Both the position numbers and the translations under genes were made by a program. The notes below the pieces were generated by a model. That model ran no database searches. It saw nothing but the letters and a program-made list of their open reading frames with translations, and was not told the origin of the DNA. This document shows positions 1-7,605 of a stretch of 12,366 nt of DNA, piece after piece. Source of the DNA: a bacterium (lineage in GTDB: Bacteria; SZUA-79; Acidulodesulfobacterales; Acidulodesulfobacteraceae); assembly GCA_021788495.1 (NCBI GenBank), contig JAJYKQ010000028.1, positions 1 through 12,366 on the forward strand, given 5' to 3'. Within the stretch, counting starts at the first letter, position 1, and every line of letters begins with the position of its first letter.

Positions 1-404
1 TATCGTCTTTTCCTGAAAGCGTAGTATCCATTTCTAAAGCGGATACGTTTTTTTCTAAAGATTTTACGCCGGCGAAAATATCTTCGAGCATTTTTTCGTC
101 GTTTTCTTCTATAGAAATATCGTATAGTTCTTTTATGTTTTTAAACTCTTCGTAAACCGAATAAAAAAGCTTCAGCTTATTTTCTATCGCCGATTTTTCT
201 ATTAATATTTCTTTGGAATAATTTATATCTTTATAAAAATCTTCTTTTGAAGAAATTTCTTCTATTTCTTTAAGCCTTTTTTCGGATATACCGACTTCAA
301 AGCGCCCTCCGAAGTTTTTCCAATTTTTCTTCGAGGGCTTTAATATTCCTTTCTAAAAGACTTGCGTTAAAAAGCGAATCGCCCTGCGATGCTGCTATAG
401 ACAT
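1..404 (-). CDS. prfB: Peptide chain release factor 2 (RF2), N-terminal part, truncated by window edge; needs +1 frameshift
   Basis: RF2 terminates translation at UGA and UAA codons. About 134 residues are visible: 35 codons from ATG (404-402), an in-frame TGA at 299-297, then 99 residues in the +1 frame down to base 2. The coiled-coil-like start (ALEEKLEKLRRAL) and the run toward DTTLSGKDD match RF2 domain 1, which in the family leads into the region before the GGQ domain; GGQ itself lies outside the window. The start is supported by GGAGG seven bases upstream of ATG. The TGA is not decay: it lies in the conserved RF2 autoregulatory frameshift context, annotated separately. The gene begins 48 nt after lnt on the same strand and is probably the last member of the left cluster seen here. 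Confidence is high because both protein similarity and the frameshift signature agree. Confidence 0.93.
297..308 (-). promoter_or_regulatory. RF2 programmed +1 ribosomal frameshift site
   Basis: Read on the minus strand the site is CGG AGG GCG CTT TGA A. A Shine-Dalgarno-like CGGAGG ends three bases before the slippery CTT codon (302-300), which is followed by an in-frame TGA (299-297). The spacing equals the E. coli prfB arrangement AGG GGG TAT CTT TGA. Skipping one T restores the RF2 frame as GAA GTC GGT. In the established mechanism low RF2 slows termination at this TGA and favours frameshifting, so RF2 regulates its own synthesis. The base after TGA here is A rather than the C of E. coli. 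Confidence 0.93.
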
Positions 405-452
405 TTAAAAACCTCCGGATAAGCTATCTTTATCTTTATATTAATATTAAAT

Positions 453-2039
453 TTATCTTTCGTTTTCTTTAGAAATATTTAATGCGGGAAACAATTTTAA
501 TATTAAAATGTATAGCATTGAAATTATAAAAAAAATATCCGATATATAAGCAAATATATTACCATATAATGCAAAAAAAGTCTTTCTATTAATTAATTTA
601 ACGTAACCTGTCATATATGTGCGCTTAAATATCCGGGTTTCGCCTAAAATTTTCCCGACGGGAGAAATTATTCCGCTTATGCCTGAATTTCCTGCTCGGG
701 CGATAAACCTTTCGTTTTCTACCGCCGGAAAAACCGTCATAGACATATCCTGATAGGGAGCCGACGTTTTCCCGTACCATGCATCGTCGGTAATGCTTAC
801 GAAAAGATTTGCGCCGTTTTCGGGAAAATGCCGGACGAGGCCGTCAAAATAAGCTTCATAGCATATCATTGAGCCTATTTTTAATTGGCCGTTTTTTAAA
901 ATCCTGAATTTCTTGCCTGCCGTAAAGTTTCCTATTCCCGCTCCTCTTAAAATATGCGCCAGGAAAGGCAGTTGTTTCTTTAACGGTATATATTCTCCGA
1001 ATGGAACTAAGTGATGTTTGTCGTAATAGCCGAACTTTCCTTTGCCCGTAAAAATATAATCTCTGTTATAATAGGACAAACCGCCTTTAACGAAGTTTAC
1101 GCCTATAGCTCCGAAGACTATATCTATTTTATGTTTTTCGGCAAATCCGATAACCTTGTTCCAATATGAAGGATATGCCGAAATAACATACGGAAGCGCG
1201 GTTTCTGGCCATATAACCAGCCTGGGTTCATATTTCAAAGACTGCTTCGTCAATTTAAGATATATATGCGTCGTTCTTTTTCTAGTTATTTTCCACTTTT
1301 GGAACATGCCTATGTTTCCCTGAATCATGGCTACTTTCAGCGGCTTTTTATGCTTAACGAGTTTATCGACCGAATAAATATTATAATAACCGTATAGTAT
1401 TACGAAAATGAAAACCGATACAACGAAAAAAAGCTCAAATAACGCCTGTTTTTTTGAAAGCCCGCTTTTTAAAAAAATAAAGCCGAAAATTGCGTAATTA
1501 ATGAGGACTATTATGAATGATAACCCGAAAACGCCGATAATATTCGAGATTTGTATAAAAGGTATGTTTAAATATTGCGAACAGCCTAAGTTTTCCCATG
1601 GAAAACCGGTTAACAGCTTGGATTTCAAAAACTCGAAAAAAACCCAGCTTGAAGGGATTAAAATAAAGCTCAATTTTTTATAACGGTTTAATATAATTTT
1701 AGAAAAACCAGCAAACAAAGCTATGTAAAGAGCAAGATATGAACCAAGCAGTATAAGCGCGAAAACCGCTATATAGTAAGGCAGACCGCCGAATTTGCTA
1801 ACCGTATAAACTATCCAATAAAGTATAATTAAGTATGAAACTATGCCTGCAATAAAACCGTATAAAAAAGATTCTTTAAAGTCCTTAGATTTATGGACGG
1901 CGTATAAAAGAGGGATTAAAGCAATCCACGCGAGAAACTCGAGATTAAAAACCGGAAATAATAAAGCCGTTATAATGCCAGTTAAACCCGATAGACATAT
2001 ATTCTTAATTTTATCGTTCCGAAAGATATTATTTAGCAT
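453..2039 (-). CDS. lnt: Apolipoprotein N-acyltransferase
   Basis: Lnt transfers an acyl chain from phospholipid to the N-terminal cysteine of apolipoproteins at the periplasmic face of the inner membrane, the last step of lipoprotein maturation. The 528-residue length is typical. Residues about 12-220 hold a run of hydrophobic membrane segments. A nitrilase-type domain follows from about 234 to 480, and a last membrane helix lies near 497-517. The triad is visible by motif: E279 in WPETALP, K341 in YYDKHHLVPFGEY and C393 in MICYEAY, matching E. coli E267, K335 and C387. The ATG at 2039 is preceded directly by an in-frame TAG, so no longer form is possible. There is no good Shine-Dalgarno at normal spacing; only AAGGA about 20 nt upstream inside the mazG end, which suggests coupling to mazG, 16 nt upstream. 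Confidence 0.95.
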   Translation of the reverse strand: MLNNIFRNDKIKNICLSGLTGIITALLFPVFNLEFLAWIALIPLLYAVHKSKDFKESFLYGFIAGIVSYLIILYWIVYTVSKFGGLPYYIAVFALILLGSYLALYIALFAGFSKIILNRYKKLSFILIPSSWVFFEFLKSKLLTGFPWENLGCSQYLNIPFIQISNIIGVFGLSFIIVLINYAIFGFIFLKSGLSKKQALFELFFVVSVFIFVILYGYYNIYSVDKLVKHKKPLKVAMIQGNIGMFQKWKITRKRTTHIYLKLTKQSLKYEPRLVIWPETALPYVISAYPSYWNKVIGFAEKHKIDIVFGAIGVNFVKGGLSYYNRDYIFTGKGKFGYYDKHHLVPFGEYIPLKKQLPFLAHILRGAGIGNFTAGKKFRILKNGQLKIGSMICYEAYFDGLVRHFPENGANLFVSITDDAWYGKTSAPYQDMSMTVFPAVENERFIARAGNSGISGIISPVGKILGETRIFKRTYMTGYVKLINRKTFFALYGNIFAYISDIFFIISMLYILILKLFPALNISKENER

Positions 2040-2055
2040 CTATATTAATTAATTA

Positions 2056-2895
2056 CTATTCCTTTTTAGATGATTCCCATAACTCGTCCAAGTTTGCGGC
2101 ATCTAATTCCGAAAGCGGTTTTGCGGCTTTTTCCTCCATATATCCGAATCTTTTAATAAATTTATCAGTAGATTCATTTAAAGCCGAGCAGGGATGAATA
2201 TTTAAAAGCCTTCCTAAATTTACGAGCGAAAATAATATATCGCCGTATTCTTCGGTTATTTTATTTTTATTTTCGCCTTTATCGGCATTGCCGCTTTTAC
2301 GCAGTTCTTTTTTAAATTCCTCTATTTCTTCATATACTTTTTTTAAAGCATCTTCGGCATCCGCAAAGTCCAAACCCTGCCTTTTAGCTTTTTCCTGAAC
2401 CATAAATGCCCTGTGCAGAGACGGCATAGATTCCGAAATATATACGGACGGTTTTTTCGGAACATCCGGTTTATTTTTCGATTTTTCCTTCTTTTCTTCT
2501 CCTTTAATCCTTTCCCAGTTTCTAAGAATAGCGTCTTCGAGGCATTCGTCTTCTTTCAAAGAAAATTTTTCGTCGAAAACGTGAGGGTGCCTTCTTATAA
2601 GTTTTTTGTTTACCGTCTCTATAACGCCGTCTATAGAAAACTCTTTTTTATCCGCATAAATATCCGATAAAAAAACGACTTGAAGAAGAAGGTCGCCGAG
2701 TTCTTCCATTATTTCGATTTTATCGCCCGAACCTATAGCTTCGACTACTTCGTAAGCTTCTTCTATGATATACGGTTTCAAGGTTTCTTCGGTCTGCTTC
2801 CTGTCCCATGGACAGCCGCTTTCCGACCTTAATTTTTTGACTATTTCGATAAGTCCGTCAAGTTTATCCGTTTTTTGTTTTTCTTTTTCAGCCAT
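2056..2895 (-). CDS. mazG: Nucleoside triphosphate pyrophosphohydrolase MazG
   Basis: MazG hydrolyses NTPs or dNTPs to the monophosphate plus pyrophosphate, a cytoplasmic house-cleaning role that in E. coli also lowers ppGpp during starvation. The protein has 279 residues, slightly above E. coli MazG, with the tandem two-domain layout. Domain 1 shows CPWDRKQT (28-35), EEAYEVVEA (45-53), EELGDLL (64-70) and RRHPHVF (101-107). Domain 2 shows EEIEEFKKEL (189-198) and EEYGDILFSLVNL (215-227), the acidic metal-binding helices of the family. A lysine/glutamate-rich linker joins them around 133-150. The ATG has AGAAGG five bases upstream. The gene follows dgkA-PAP2 after a 97-nt gap containing a palindromic repeat, and precedes lnt by 16 nt. 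Confidence 0.95.
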   Translation of the reverse strand: MAEKEKQKTDKLDGLIEIVKKLRSESGCPWDRKQTEETLKPYIIEEAYEVVEAIGSGDKIEIMEELGDLLLQVVFLSDIYADKKEFSIDGVIETVNKKLIRRHPHVFDEKFSLKEDECLEDAILRNWERIKGEEKKEKSKNKPDVPKKPSVYISESMPSLHRAFMVQEKAKRQGLDFADAEDALKKVYEEIEEFKKELRKSGNADKGENKNKITEEYGDILFSLVNLGRLLNIHPCSALNESTDKFIKRFGYMEEKAAKPLSELDAANLDELWESSKKE

Positions 2896-2941
2896 TATTG
2901 CCTTCTTTTTAAGGAAAAGCCAGATTAATTTACCGCCTTAG

Positions 2942-2983
2942 CTCCCCTCCTTTGAAAAAGGAGGGGAGTCGGCCAAAGGCCGA
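2942..2983. repeat. Double-palindrome intergenic repeat (REP-like)
   Basis: Two perfect hairpins lie side by side. Hairpin A has 12-bp arms CTCCCCTCCTTT at 2942-2953 and its complement at 2957-2968, with a 3-nt loop. Hairpin B has 6-bp arms TCGGCC at 2969-2974 and GGCCGA at 2978-2983, with an AAA loop. A GGGGTGGTTCAA tail follows on the plus strand, and its TCA at 2993-2995 is the TGA stop of the dgkA-PAP2 gene. The block is far more GC-rich than its surroundings. Neither side has a T-run, so it does not look like an intrinsic terminator. It resembles REP-type interspersed palindromes. Being inside an operon, it could affect mRNA stability or expression of mazG (inference). Confidence 0.8.
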
Positions 2984-2992
2984 CGGGGTGGT

Positions 2993-3703
2993 TCAAGTAA
3001 AATAAAACAATTTAAATATAAGAACGGTAATTAAAATCCCTATAACGCTTCCGGTTAAAACCTCTATTTTTGTGTGAATACCGCTGCTTATCCTTGAAAG
3101 AGCTATTATTAAAGCAAGAATAAACGTAAGCAAAGAAACTACGGGATTTAAAGTCAAAAAAGATACTATAAGCCATATAGAAAAGGCTATGGCGGCATGT
3201 CCGCTCGGAAAACCTCCTCTTAAGGGAGTGCCTTTATTGAACATAGCTTTTATTATTATTATCCCGACAAAAACAATCGATATAATTATTACGGATATAT
3301 CCGAACCTTCGGTTTTTATCATATTTATCGTATAGTATATCAAATAATAAAGGTATTTGGAAAAAATTATGTATCCGACCACAAATGAACCGAATGCCGA
3401 TAAAAGCACAGCGCCTGCAGCTAAATTTTTAACGGCGGCGATTTCTTCGGAATGTTCTTTTGATATAAAATCGGCAAGATATTCTATAGACGTATTAAGG
3501 GTTTCCGCAAATAAAACAAAAAAAACGGAAACAAGGACGAATAAAACATCTATTTTAGATACTTTTAAAAAAAGAGCAAGTATTATAGCGGCAAGAGCTA
3601 CAGAAAAATGAATTTTCATATTTTTCTCGGTCTTGGTGGCTAAAATTATGCCCTCTATTGCGGCGTTAAAAGATTCCAACCTGTTCTGAAACTTTTTTTT
3701 CAT
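2993..3703 (-). CDS. DgkA-type lipid kinase fused to a PAP2-family phosphatase
   Basis: The 236-residue membrane protein joins two lipid-modifying domains. Residues about 8-115 are DgkA-like (diacylglycerol or undecaprenol kinase), with FNAAIEGI, TEKNMKIHF, ETLNTSIE (67-74) and KNLAAGAVLL (92-101). Residues about 120-235 are PAP2-like, with K157, PSGH at 166-169 and SRISSGIHTKIEV (203-215). In the family such proteins act on undecaprenol or other lipid phosphates at the inner membrane, so a role in the carrier-lipid cycle is likely, but the substrate is not shown. Two departures are visible: N93 replaces the Asp common after Lys in DgkA, and E214 replaces the usual Asp of the third PAP2 motif. 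The start lies 4 nt after the ybeY stop with no clear Shine-Dalgarno, suggesting translational coupling. The stop codon lies inside the palindromic repeat downstream. Confidence 0.88.
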   Translation of the reverse strand: MKKKFQNRLESFNAAIEGIILATKTEKNMKIHFSVALAAIILALFLKVSKIDVLFVLVSVFFVLFAETLNTSIEYLADFISKEHSEEIAAVKNLAAGAVLLSAFGSFVVGYIIFSKYLYYLIYYTINMIKTEGSDISVIIISIVFVGIIIIKAMFNKGTPLRGGFPSGHAAIAFSIWLIVSFLTLNPVVSLLTFILALIIALSRISSGIHTKIEVLTGSVIGILITVLIFKLFYFT

Positions 3704-3707
3704 TCTT

Positions 3708-4271
3708 TTAAATTTTATCGTTTAATTCTTTATATAAAAAATTCTGCATATTTTTCATATCTTCGTCGTAATCTTCGTCGTCTAAATTTAGCTTGTGTTC
3801 TTCGTCGTGAACGTATCCGAAAAGATGAAGAATTCCGTGTATAACAAGCAAAGCTATCTCCCTGCGAAAACCTTTTCGATAATATCCGGAACCGCTTTCA
3901 GCGTCTTCGCCTTTATATTGACGGCCGCCGCCGTTTTCAGATATCCACTCGGATTTTTCCCAAAACTCACGGTTTTTCAGGTAATTTTTTTGGGCGACCG
4001 ACGGCGAAATATATATTTCGCCAAGATGATAAACGCCGTTTTCCCATTCTTTAATTTCAAACGAAAGCACGTCGGTAGCTTTATTATGATTCCTGTAAGT
4101 TTTATTCAATTTTTTAATATAATTTTCCGAACAAAAAATTATATTTATCTCATAAAAACCGCAATAAAGTTTGTTTATGGAATTTTTAACGATATAGCGG
4201 ACTGACTTTAGATTTATTTTCGATTTTCTTTGGGTATCCGTTATATTTATCGTCGTTTTTGCTTTCTTCAT
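3708..4271 (-). CDS. ybeY: Endoribonuclease YbeY (rRNA maturation factor)
   Basis: YbeY is a zinc-dependent endoribonuclease needed for 16S rRNA 3'-end maturation and ribosome quality control. Family motifs are clear: LNKTYRNHNKATDVLSF (55-71), LGEIYIS (83-89) and the metal site HGILHLFGYVH (145-155) with H145, H149 and H155. At 187 residues it exceeds the usual 150 or so, mainly through a Gly/Glu/Ser-rich insertion at about 104-135, between the LGEIYIS strand and the zinc helix. The usual GYDH is GYVH here (V154); that Asp is not a zinc ligand. The N-terminus (TTINITDTQRKSKINLKSVRYIV) looks like genuine YbeY sequence, so I keep the ATG at 4271 although it overlaps the upstream HD gene by 86 nt. 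Only a G-rich stretch (GGCGG) sits before the ATG. Confidence 0.92.
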   Translation of the reverse strand: MKKAKTTINITDTQRKSKINLKSVRYIVKNSINKLYCGFYEINIIFCSENYIKKLNKTYRNHNKATDVLSFEIKEWENGVYHLGEIYISPSVAQKNYLKNREFWEKSEWISENGGGRQYKGEDAESGSGYYRKGFRREIALLVIHGILHLFGYVHDEEHKLNLDDEDYDEDMKNMQNFLYKELNDKI

Positions 4272-6504
4272 CTTTGCCGCCGCCCCCCGTCTGTCTGTCT
4301 ATATATGGAATTCTTTGATGAAAAACGGAATTCAAAACTTTTACGAAGGCATCGCCTATCACGTGAAGATCCTTCAGCGTCAGTTCGCATTCGTCAAGCT
4401 GCCCGTCGGTGTATATTCTATTTATGGTTTTTCTGACCATAAGTTCCAGTCTTGACGGAGATATGTTGGACATAGACCGCGATATCGCTTCGACGGAATC
4501 TGCCAGCATAATTATTCCGGCTTCTTTGGTCTGCGGTTTTTTGCCGGCATATCTGAAAGCGTCGCTTGAAATATGCGCACCTTTATTTTCGTTGTATGCT
4601 TTTTCGTAAAAAGACCCTATCATCGAAGTTCCGTGATGTTCGGCGATTATGCTTTCTATTTTATTTCCGAGTTTATATTTTTTTGCAAGCTCCTGTCCGT
4701 CTTTTACGTGCGAGGCTATAATCAAACTGCTCATGGTAGGAGAAAGTTTATCGTGCGGATTTTCGGAATTTACTATATTTTCTATGAAATAGTTAGGCTT
4801 GGTTATTTTACCAATATCGTGGTAAAGGCTTGCAACCCTTGCAAGAAGCGGGTTGGCTCCGACTGCCGTCGCGGCAGACTCCGCAAGCGTGGAAGTCATT
4901 ATGGAATGCTGATAAGTGCCAGGAGCTACTATGGAAAACTGCCTTAGCAAAGGGTTACCCGCGCCGGAAAGTTCAAGTAGTTTAAAATCGGTAGTGAACC
5001 CGAACATGCTTTCCAAAACAGGAATGAGTCCTATAACCATAACTGCTGAAATAACGCCCGACAAAAACGCCGAAACTAAAGCGTAAAGGTTTTGAACATT
5101 TATTAGATTAAAACCTATTAACGCAAATGCCGCTACCATTAAAAAATTTATACATCCTGTAATAACTCCGGCCTTGATTACTCTTCCCCATGAAGAAAAG
5201 TCGAAAACTTCATAAGAAGCTATAAAACTTCCCGCAAAAGTGTATATCATGAAAAAAATAGAGTTTTTGAAAATTATAGACGTCAGAATTGAAAAAAGCG
5301 CTATATAAACTACGGAAACTTCGGAGTTTAAAATTATCCTTACAAGCATAGGCCCGAAAGCAAAAGGAATTAAGTAATATATGTCGTTCTTATCGATAAA
5401 AGGGAAATATAAAGAAAGCGCGTTAGAAAATATAATTCCCGTTTTTATCAATAATATCGAAAACAGCAAAACGCTTATTACGAAAAGTATATTTTTAAAA
5501 TCCAAGGTGGTCCTGAATTTTTTTATATATCTGTATGGAAATATATAGGACAGCGATAAAAGTATATTTATAACTATAAACAGTCCTACTAAAGAAGGAA
5601 CATTGTTTTTTATTTTAAATTTAGATTCGTATGTATTTAATTCAAGGGCTTTCGACTTGGTTATAAGTTCTCCAGCTTTTATCAAAAGTTTGCTTTTGCG
5701 AACGCCTATAAAAATGGGCTTATTTTCTTTTTTGACTATCTCTATTTTTTTAAGCGTAAGATATTTAGAGTAAACTATATCCGGCTTTATTATTCGGTAA
5801 GAAATATTGAAAATATCCGAACGCATATATTCAGGAAGGAAATTTAAATATTTTACCGTATAATAATAGGCAAAATTTTTTACCTTTTTGGGAGTAAAAA
5901 AAATTTGAGGATAATTTACTATTTTAAGTCTACCCGTTACCGTGTTTTTTATTTCTATATTTTTGCCTGCCGAAGAAGATTGAGAGAGAACGCCGGTCGA
6001 GTAAATGCTTGAAACTATTTTAAGAATATAGCGCTCTATATTTTTGTTGTAATTTAAATCGTAAAATTCGTCAAGAACATTTTTATGCAATTTTACTCCT
6101 AATTTAGAAGCAAATATATTTTCGACGATATTTTTATTTTCTTCGGTTAGTTTATGGCTGTCCTTGAAAGCCCTTGCAACCGTAAAGGCTCTTTTTATTT
6201 TTCTCGTCAAACCGATTCCCACTTCAGGATATAACAGATAGACGTCGGGGCTTTTAGCAATTTTATTCTTTAAAATTGAGTTTGTCGCTTTGGTATTTAC
6301 ATAACTGAAATTTCTTTTGGCTATTACGGTTTTAGTAGCTATCTCTCCCGCTTTATACTTGTTTTTTATAAATTCAAGTCCGTTATAAAGCAGAAACGTC
6401 AATAAAATAGAAGATATTAAAAGAACTATTAAAAGAGCCGAATAGCGGTTTTTGATTTCAATCGAATTATTTTTTAAAAATTCTAAAAACTTAGTTTTTT
6501 TCAT
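4186..6504 (-). CDS. 7TM-HD family membrane phosphohydrolase (PgpH/YqfF type)
   Basis: This 772-residue protein has the full layout of 7TMR-HD proteins, of which Listeria PgpH is a cyclic-di-AMP phosphodiesterase. There is an N-terminal membrane helix (about 22-40), a long extracytoplasmic region (about 45-300), about seven membrane segments (303-495) and a cytoplasmic HD domain (about 515-730). HD metal ligands are visible: H533, H562-D563 (YHDIGK), H599, H623-H624 (EHHGTS) and D669 (LADSVEA). Cyclic-di-AMP is inferred as substrate; no cyclase is in the window. The family core ends near RIPY (731-734). A charged tail of about 38 residues, beginning with a TGGGG stretch, continues into the ybeY reading frame, giving the 86-nt overlap. 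The start overlaps the phoH end by 14 nt and has no clear ribosome site, so coupling is likely. Confidence 0.92.
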   Translation of the reverse strand: MKKTKFLEFLKNNSIEIKNRYSALLIVLLISSILLTFLLYNGLEFIKNKYKAGEIATKTVIAKRNFSYVNTKATNSILKNKIAKSPDVYLLYPEVGIGLTRKIKRAFTVARAFKDSHKLTEENKNIVENIFASKLGVKLHKNVLDEFYDLNYNKNIERYILKIVSSIYSTGVLSQSSSAGKNIEIKNTVTGRLKIVNYPQIFFTPKKVKNFAYYYTVKYLNFLPEYMRSDIFNISYRIIKPDIVYSKYLTLKKIEIVKKENKPIFIGVRKSKLLIKAGELITKSKALELNTYESKFKIKNNVPSLVGLFIVINILLSLSYIFPYRYIKKFRTTLDFKNILFVISVLLFSILLIKTGIIFSNALSLYFPFIDKNDIYYLIPFAFGPMLVRIILNSEVSVVYIALFSILTSIIFKNSIFFMIYTFAGSFIASYEVFDFSSWGRVIKAGVITGCINFLMVAAFALIGFNLINVQNLYALVSAFLSGVISAVMVIGLIPVLESMFGFTTDFKLLELSGAGNPLLRQFSIVAPGTYQHSIMTSTLAESAATAVGANPLLARVASLYHDIGKITKPNYFIENIVNSENPHDKLSPTMSSLIIASHVKDGQELAKKYKLGNKIESIIAEHHGTSMIGSFYEKAYNENKGAHISSDAFRYAGKKPQTKEAGIIMLADSVEAISRSMSNISPSRLELMVRKTINRIYTDGQLDECELTLKDLHVIGDAFVKVLNSVFHQRIPYIDRQTGGGGKDEESKNDDKYNGYPKKIENKSKVSPLYR

Positions 6505-7519
6505 ATGCTTTTATTATATCGCGAACTAATTTATGCCGCAGGACGTCTGTTTCATCGAAATTTACAACTTCTATGCCGTCAATATTTTTCAAGATTTTAC
6601 TTGCCTTTATAAGTCCGGAATCTCTGTCGGAAGGCAGGTCGGTCTGAGTAATATCGCCGTTCACCACGATTTTGGATCCTAAACCTATTCTTGTCAGCAT
6701 CATTTTCATCTGTTCGTTTGTAGCATTTTGCGCTTCGTCGAGTATTACGAAAGAGTTATTCAGCGTCCTGCCCCTCATAAAAGCTATAGGCGCAATCTCT
6801 ATAATATCGGATTCTATAAGCCTGATAGCTTTTTCAAATTCCGTCATTTCATACAGGGCATCGTATAGCGGGCGCAGATACGGATTTATCTTTTGAGCTA
6901 TATCTCCGGGCAGGAAACCTAATTTTTCTCCAGCCTCAACTGCAGGCCGCGTCAGTATTATCCTGTCAAAAACTTTATTCTGGAATAAAGATATAGCGCA
7001 TGCCATCGCAAGATAAGTTTTTCCTGTTCCGGCAGGTCCTATGCCTATAACTACGTCGTTTTTAAAAATTGCGTCCGTATATTTTTTCTGGTTTAGGGTC
7101 CTCGGAGTAATATTTTTCTTTCTCGGAGTTAGAAGAATAGAAGGAAATAAACGCGCGGCAATGTTAATTTCGGGACTGTCCATTTTTAATTTTGCGAGTC
7201 TTTTTAAATCCGCATCGTCTATAACTTCGTTCGACTTAAACAAATTAAGCAGATCTTTGATAAAAGAACCGGCTACGCCTATATTGCTTCTTGCTCCTTT
7301 GATTATTACCGCATTGCCTCTCACGGACATTTCCACGTTAAATTCTGATTCTATAATGTTTTTAATGCCCGAGAACGGATTAGAGAATTTATTGAAAAGA
7401 TCGATGTTTTCAAGCTCTATTTTCTCCGTATCGTTCTTTTCCTGCTTTGCCAAAGCAAAAGAACTGCTTTCGGTCTTTAAACGTTTATCTTCTCTGCGCA
7501 AATTTTGTTTTTTTATCAC
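6491..7519 (-). CDS. PhoH-like ATPase
   Basis: This is a P-loop protein of the PhoH/YbeZ family, cytoplasmic and often encoded next to ybeY, as here with one gene between; proposed roles concern RNA and ribosome metabolism. Of 342 residues, Walker A is GPAGTGKT at 161-168 and Walker B is VILDEAQN at 258-265. A conserved RPAVEAGEKLGFLPGD block lies at 191-206 and GDITQTDLP at 288-296. Residues 55-100 look like the small KH-like N-terminal module of the family. The start is uncertain. The GTG at 7519 lies inside the best Shine-Dalgarno match (AAGAGGTGAT), so it could not be served by it. TTG at 7501 is the nearest in-frame alternative but is about 17 nt away. First gene of the left cluster. Confidence 0.93.
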   Translation of the reverse strand: MIKKQNLRREDKRLKTESSSFALAKQEKNDTEKIELENIDLFNKFSNPFSGIKNIIESEFNVEMSVRGNAVIIKGARSNIGVAGSFIKDLLNLFKSNEVIDDADLKRLAKLKMDSPEINIAARLFPSILLTPRKKNITPRTLNQKKYTDAIFKNDVVIGIGPAGTGKTYLAMACAISLFQNKVFDRIILTRPAVEAGEKLGFLPGDIAQKINPYLRPLYDALYEMTEFEKAIRLIESDIIEIAPIAFMRGRTLNNSFVILDEAQNATNEQMKMMLTRIGLGSKIVVNGDITQTDLPSDRDSGLIKASKILKNIDGIEVVNFDETDVLRHKLVRDIIKAYEKN

Positions 7520-7540
7520 CTCTTAAAAATATTTATAAAA

Positions 7541-7574
7541 AATTATACAATATAGCATATTATATTGTATAATT
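7541..7574. repeat. AT-rich 14-bp perfect inverted repeat in the presumed phoH leader
   Basis: The arm AATTATACAATATA at 7541-7554 is exactly complementary to 7561-7574, with a 6-nt spacer GCATAT. It lies between the proposed minus-strand promoter (7606-7633) and the phoH start, so it would be transcribed into the 5' leader just ahead of the ribosome site. It could be a regulator binding site (dyad operator) or a weak A-U hairpin. It has no GC core and is unlikely to be an intrinsic terminator. Confidence 0.75.
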
Positions 7575-7605
7575 ATAATGACTTAAAAAATATCAGCTTC
7601 TTTCG

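Noticed and set aside
297..404. A 35-codon separate ORF or a broken prfB pseudogene
   Set aside because: The stop lies in the exact RF2 frameshift context and the RF2 frame continues without further damage.
2942..2983. Rho-independent terminator between dgkA-PAP2 and mazG
   Set aside because: The hairpins are strong but no T-run follows on either strand, and the structure is repeat-like.
3795..4205. 136-residue plus-strand reading frame opposite ybeY
   Set aside because: It is a mirror of the ybeY coding strand, and ybeY has complete family motifs.
7041..7526. 161-residue plus-strand reading frame opposite phoH
   Set aside because: PhoH has Walker motifs on the other strand; the mirror frame shows no recognisable domain.
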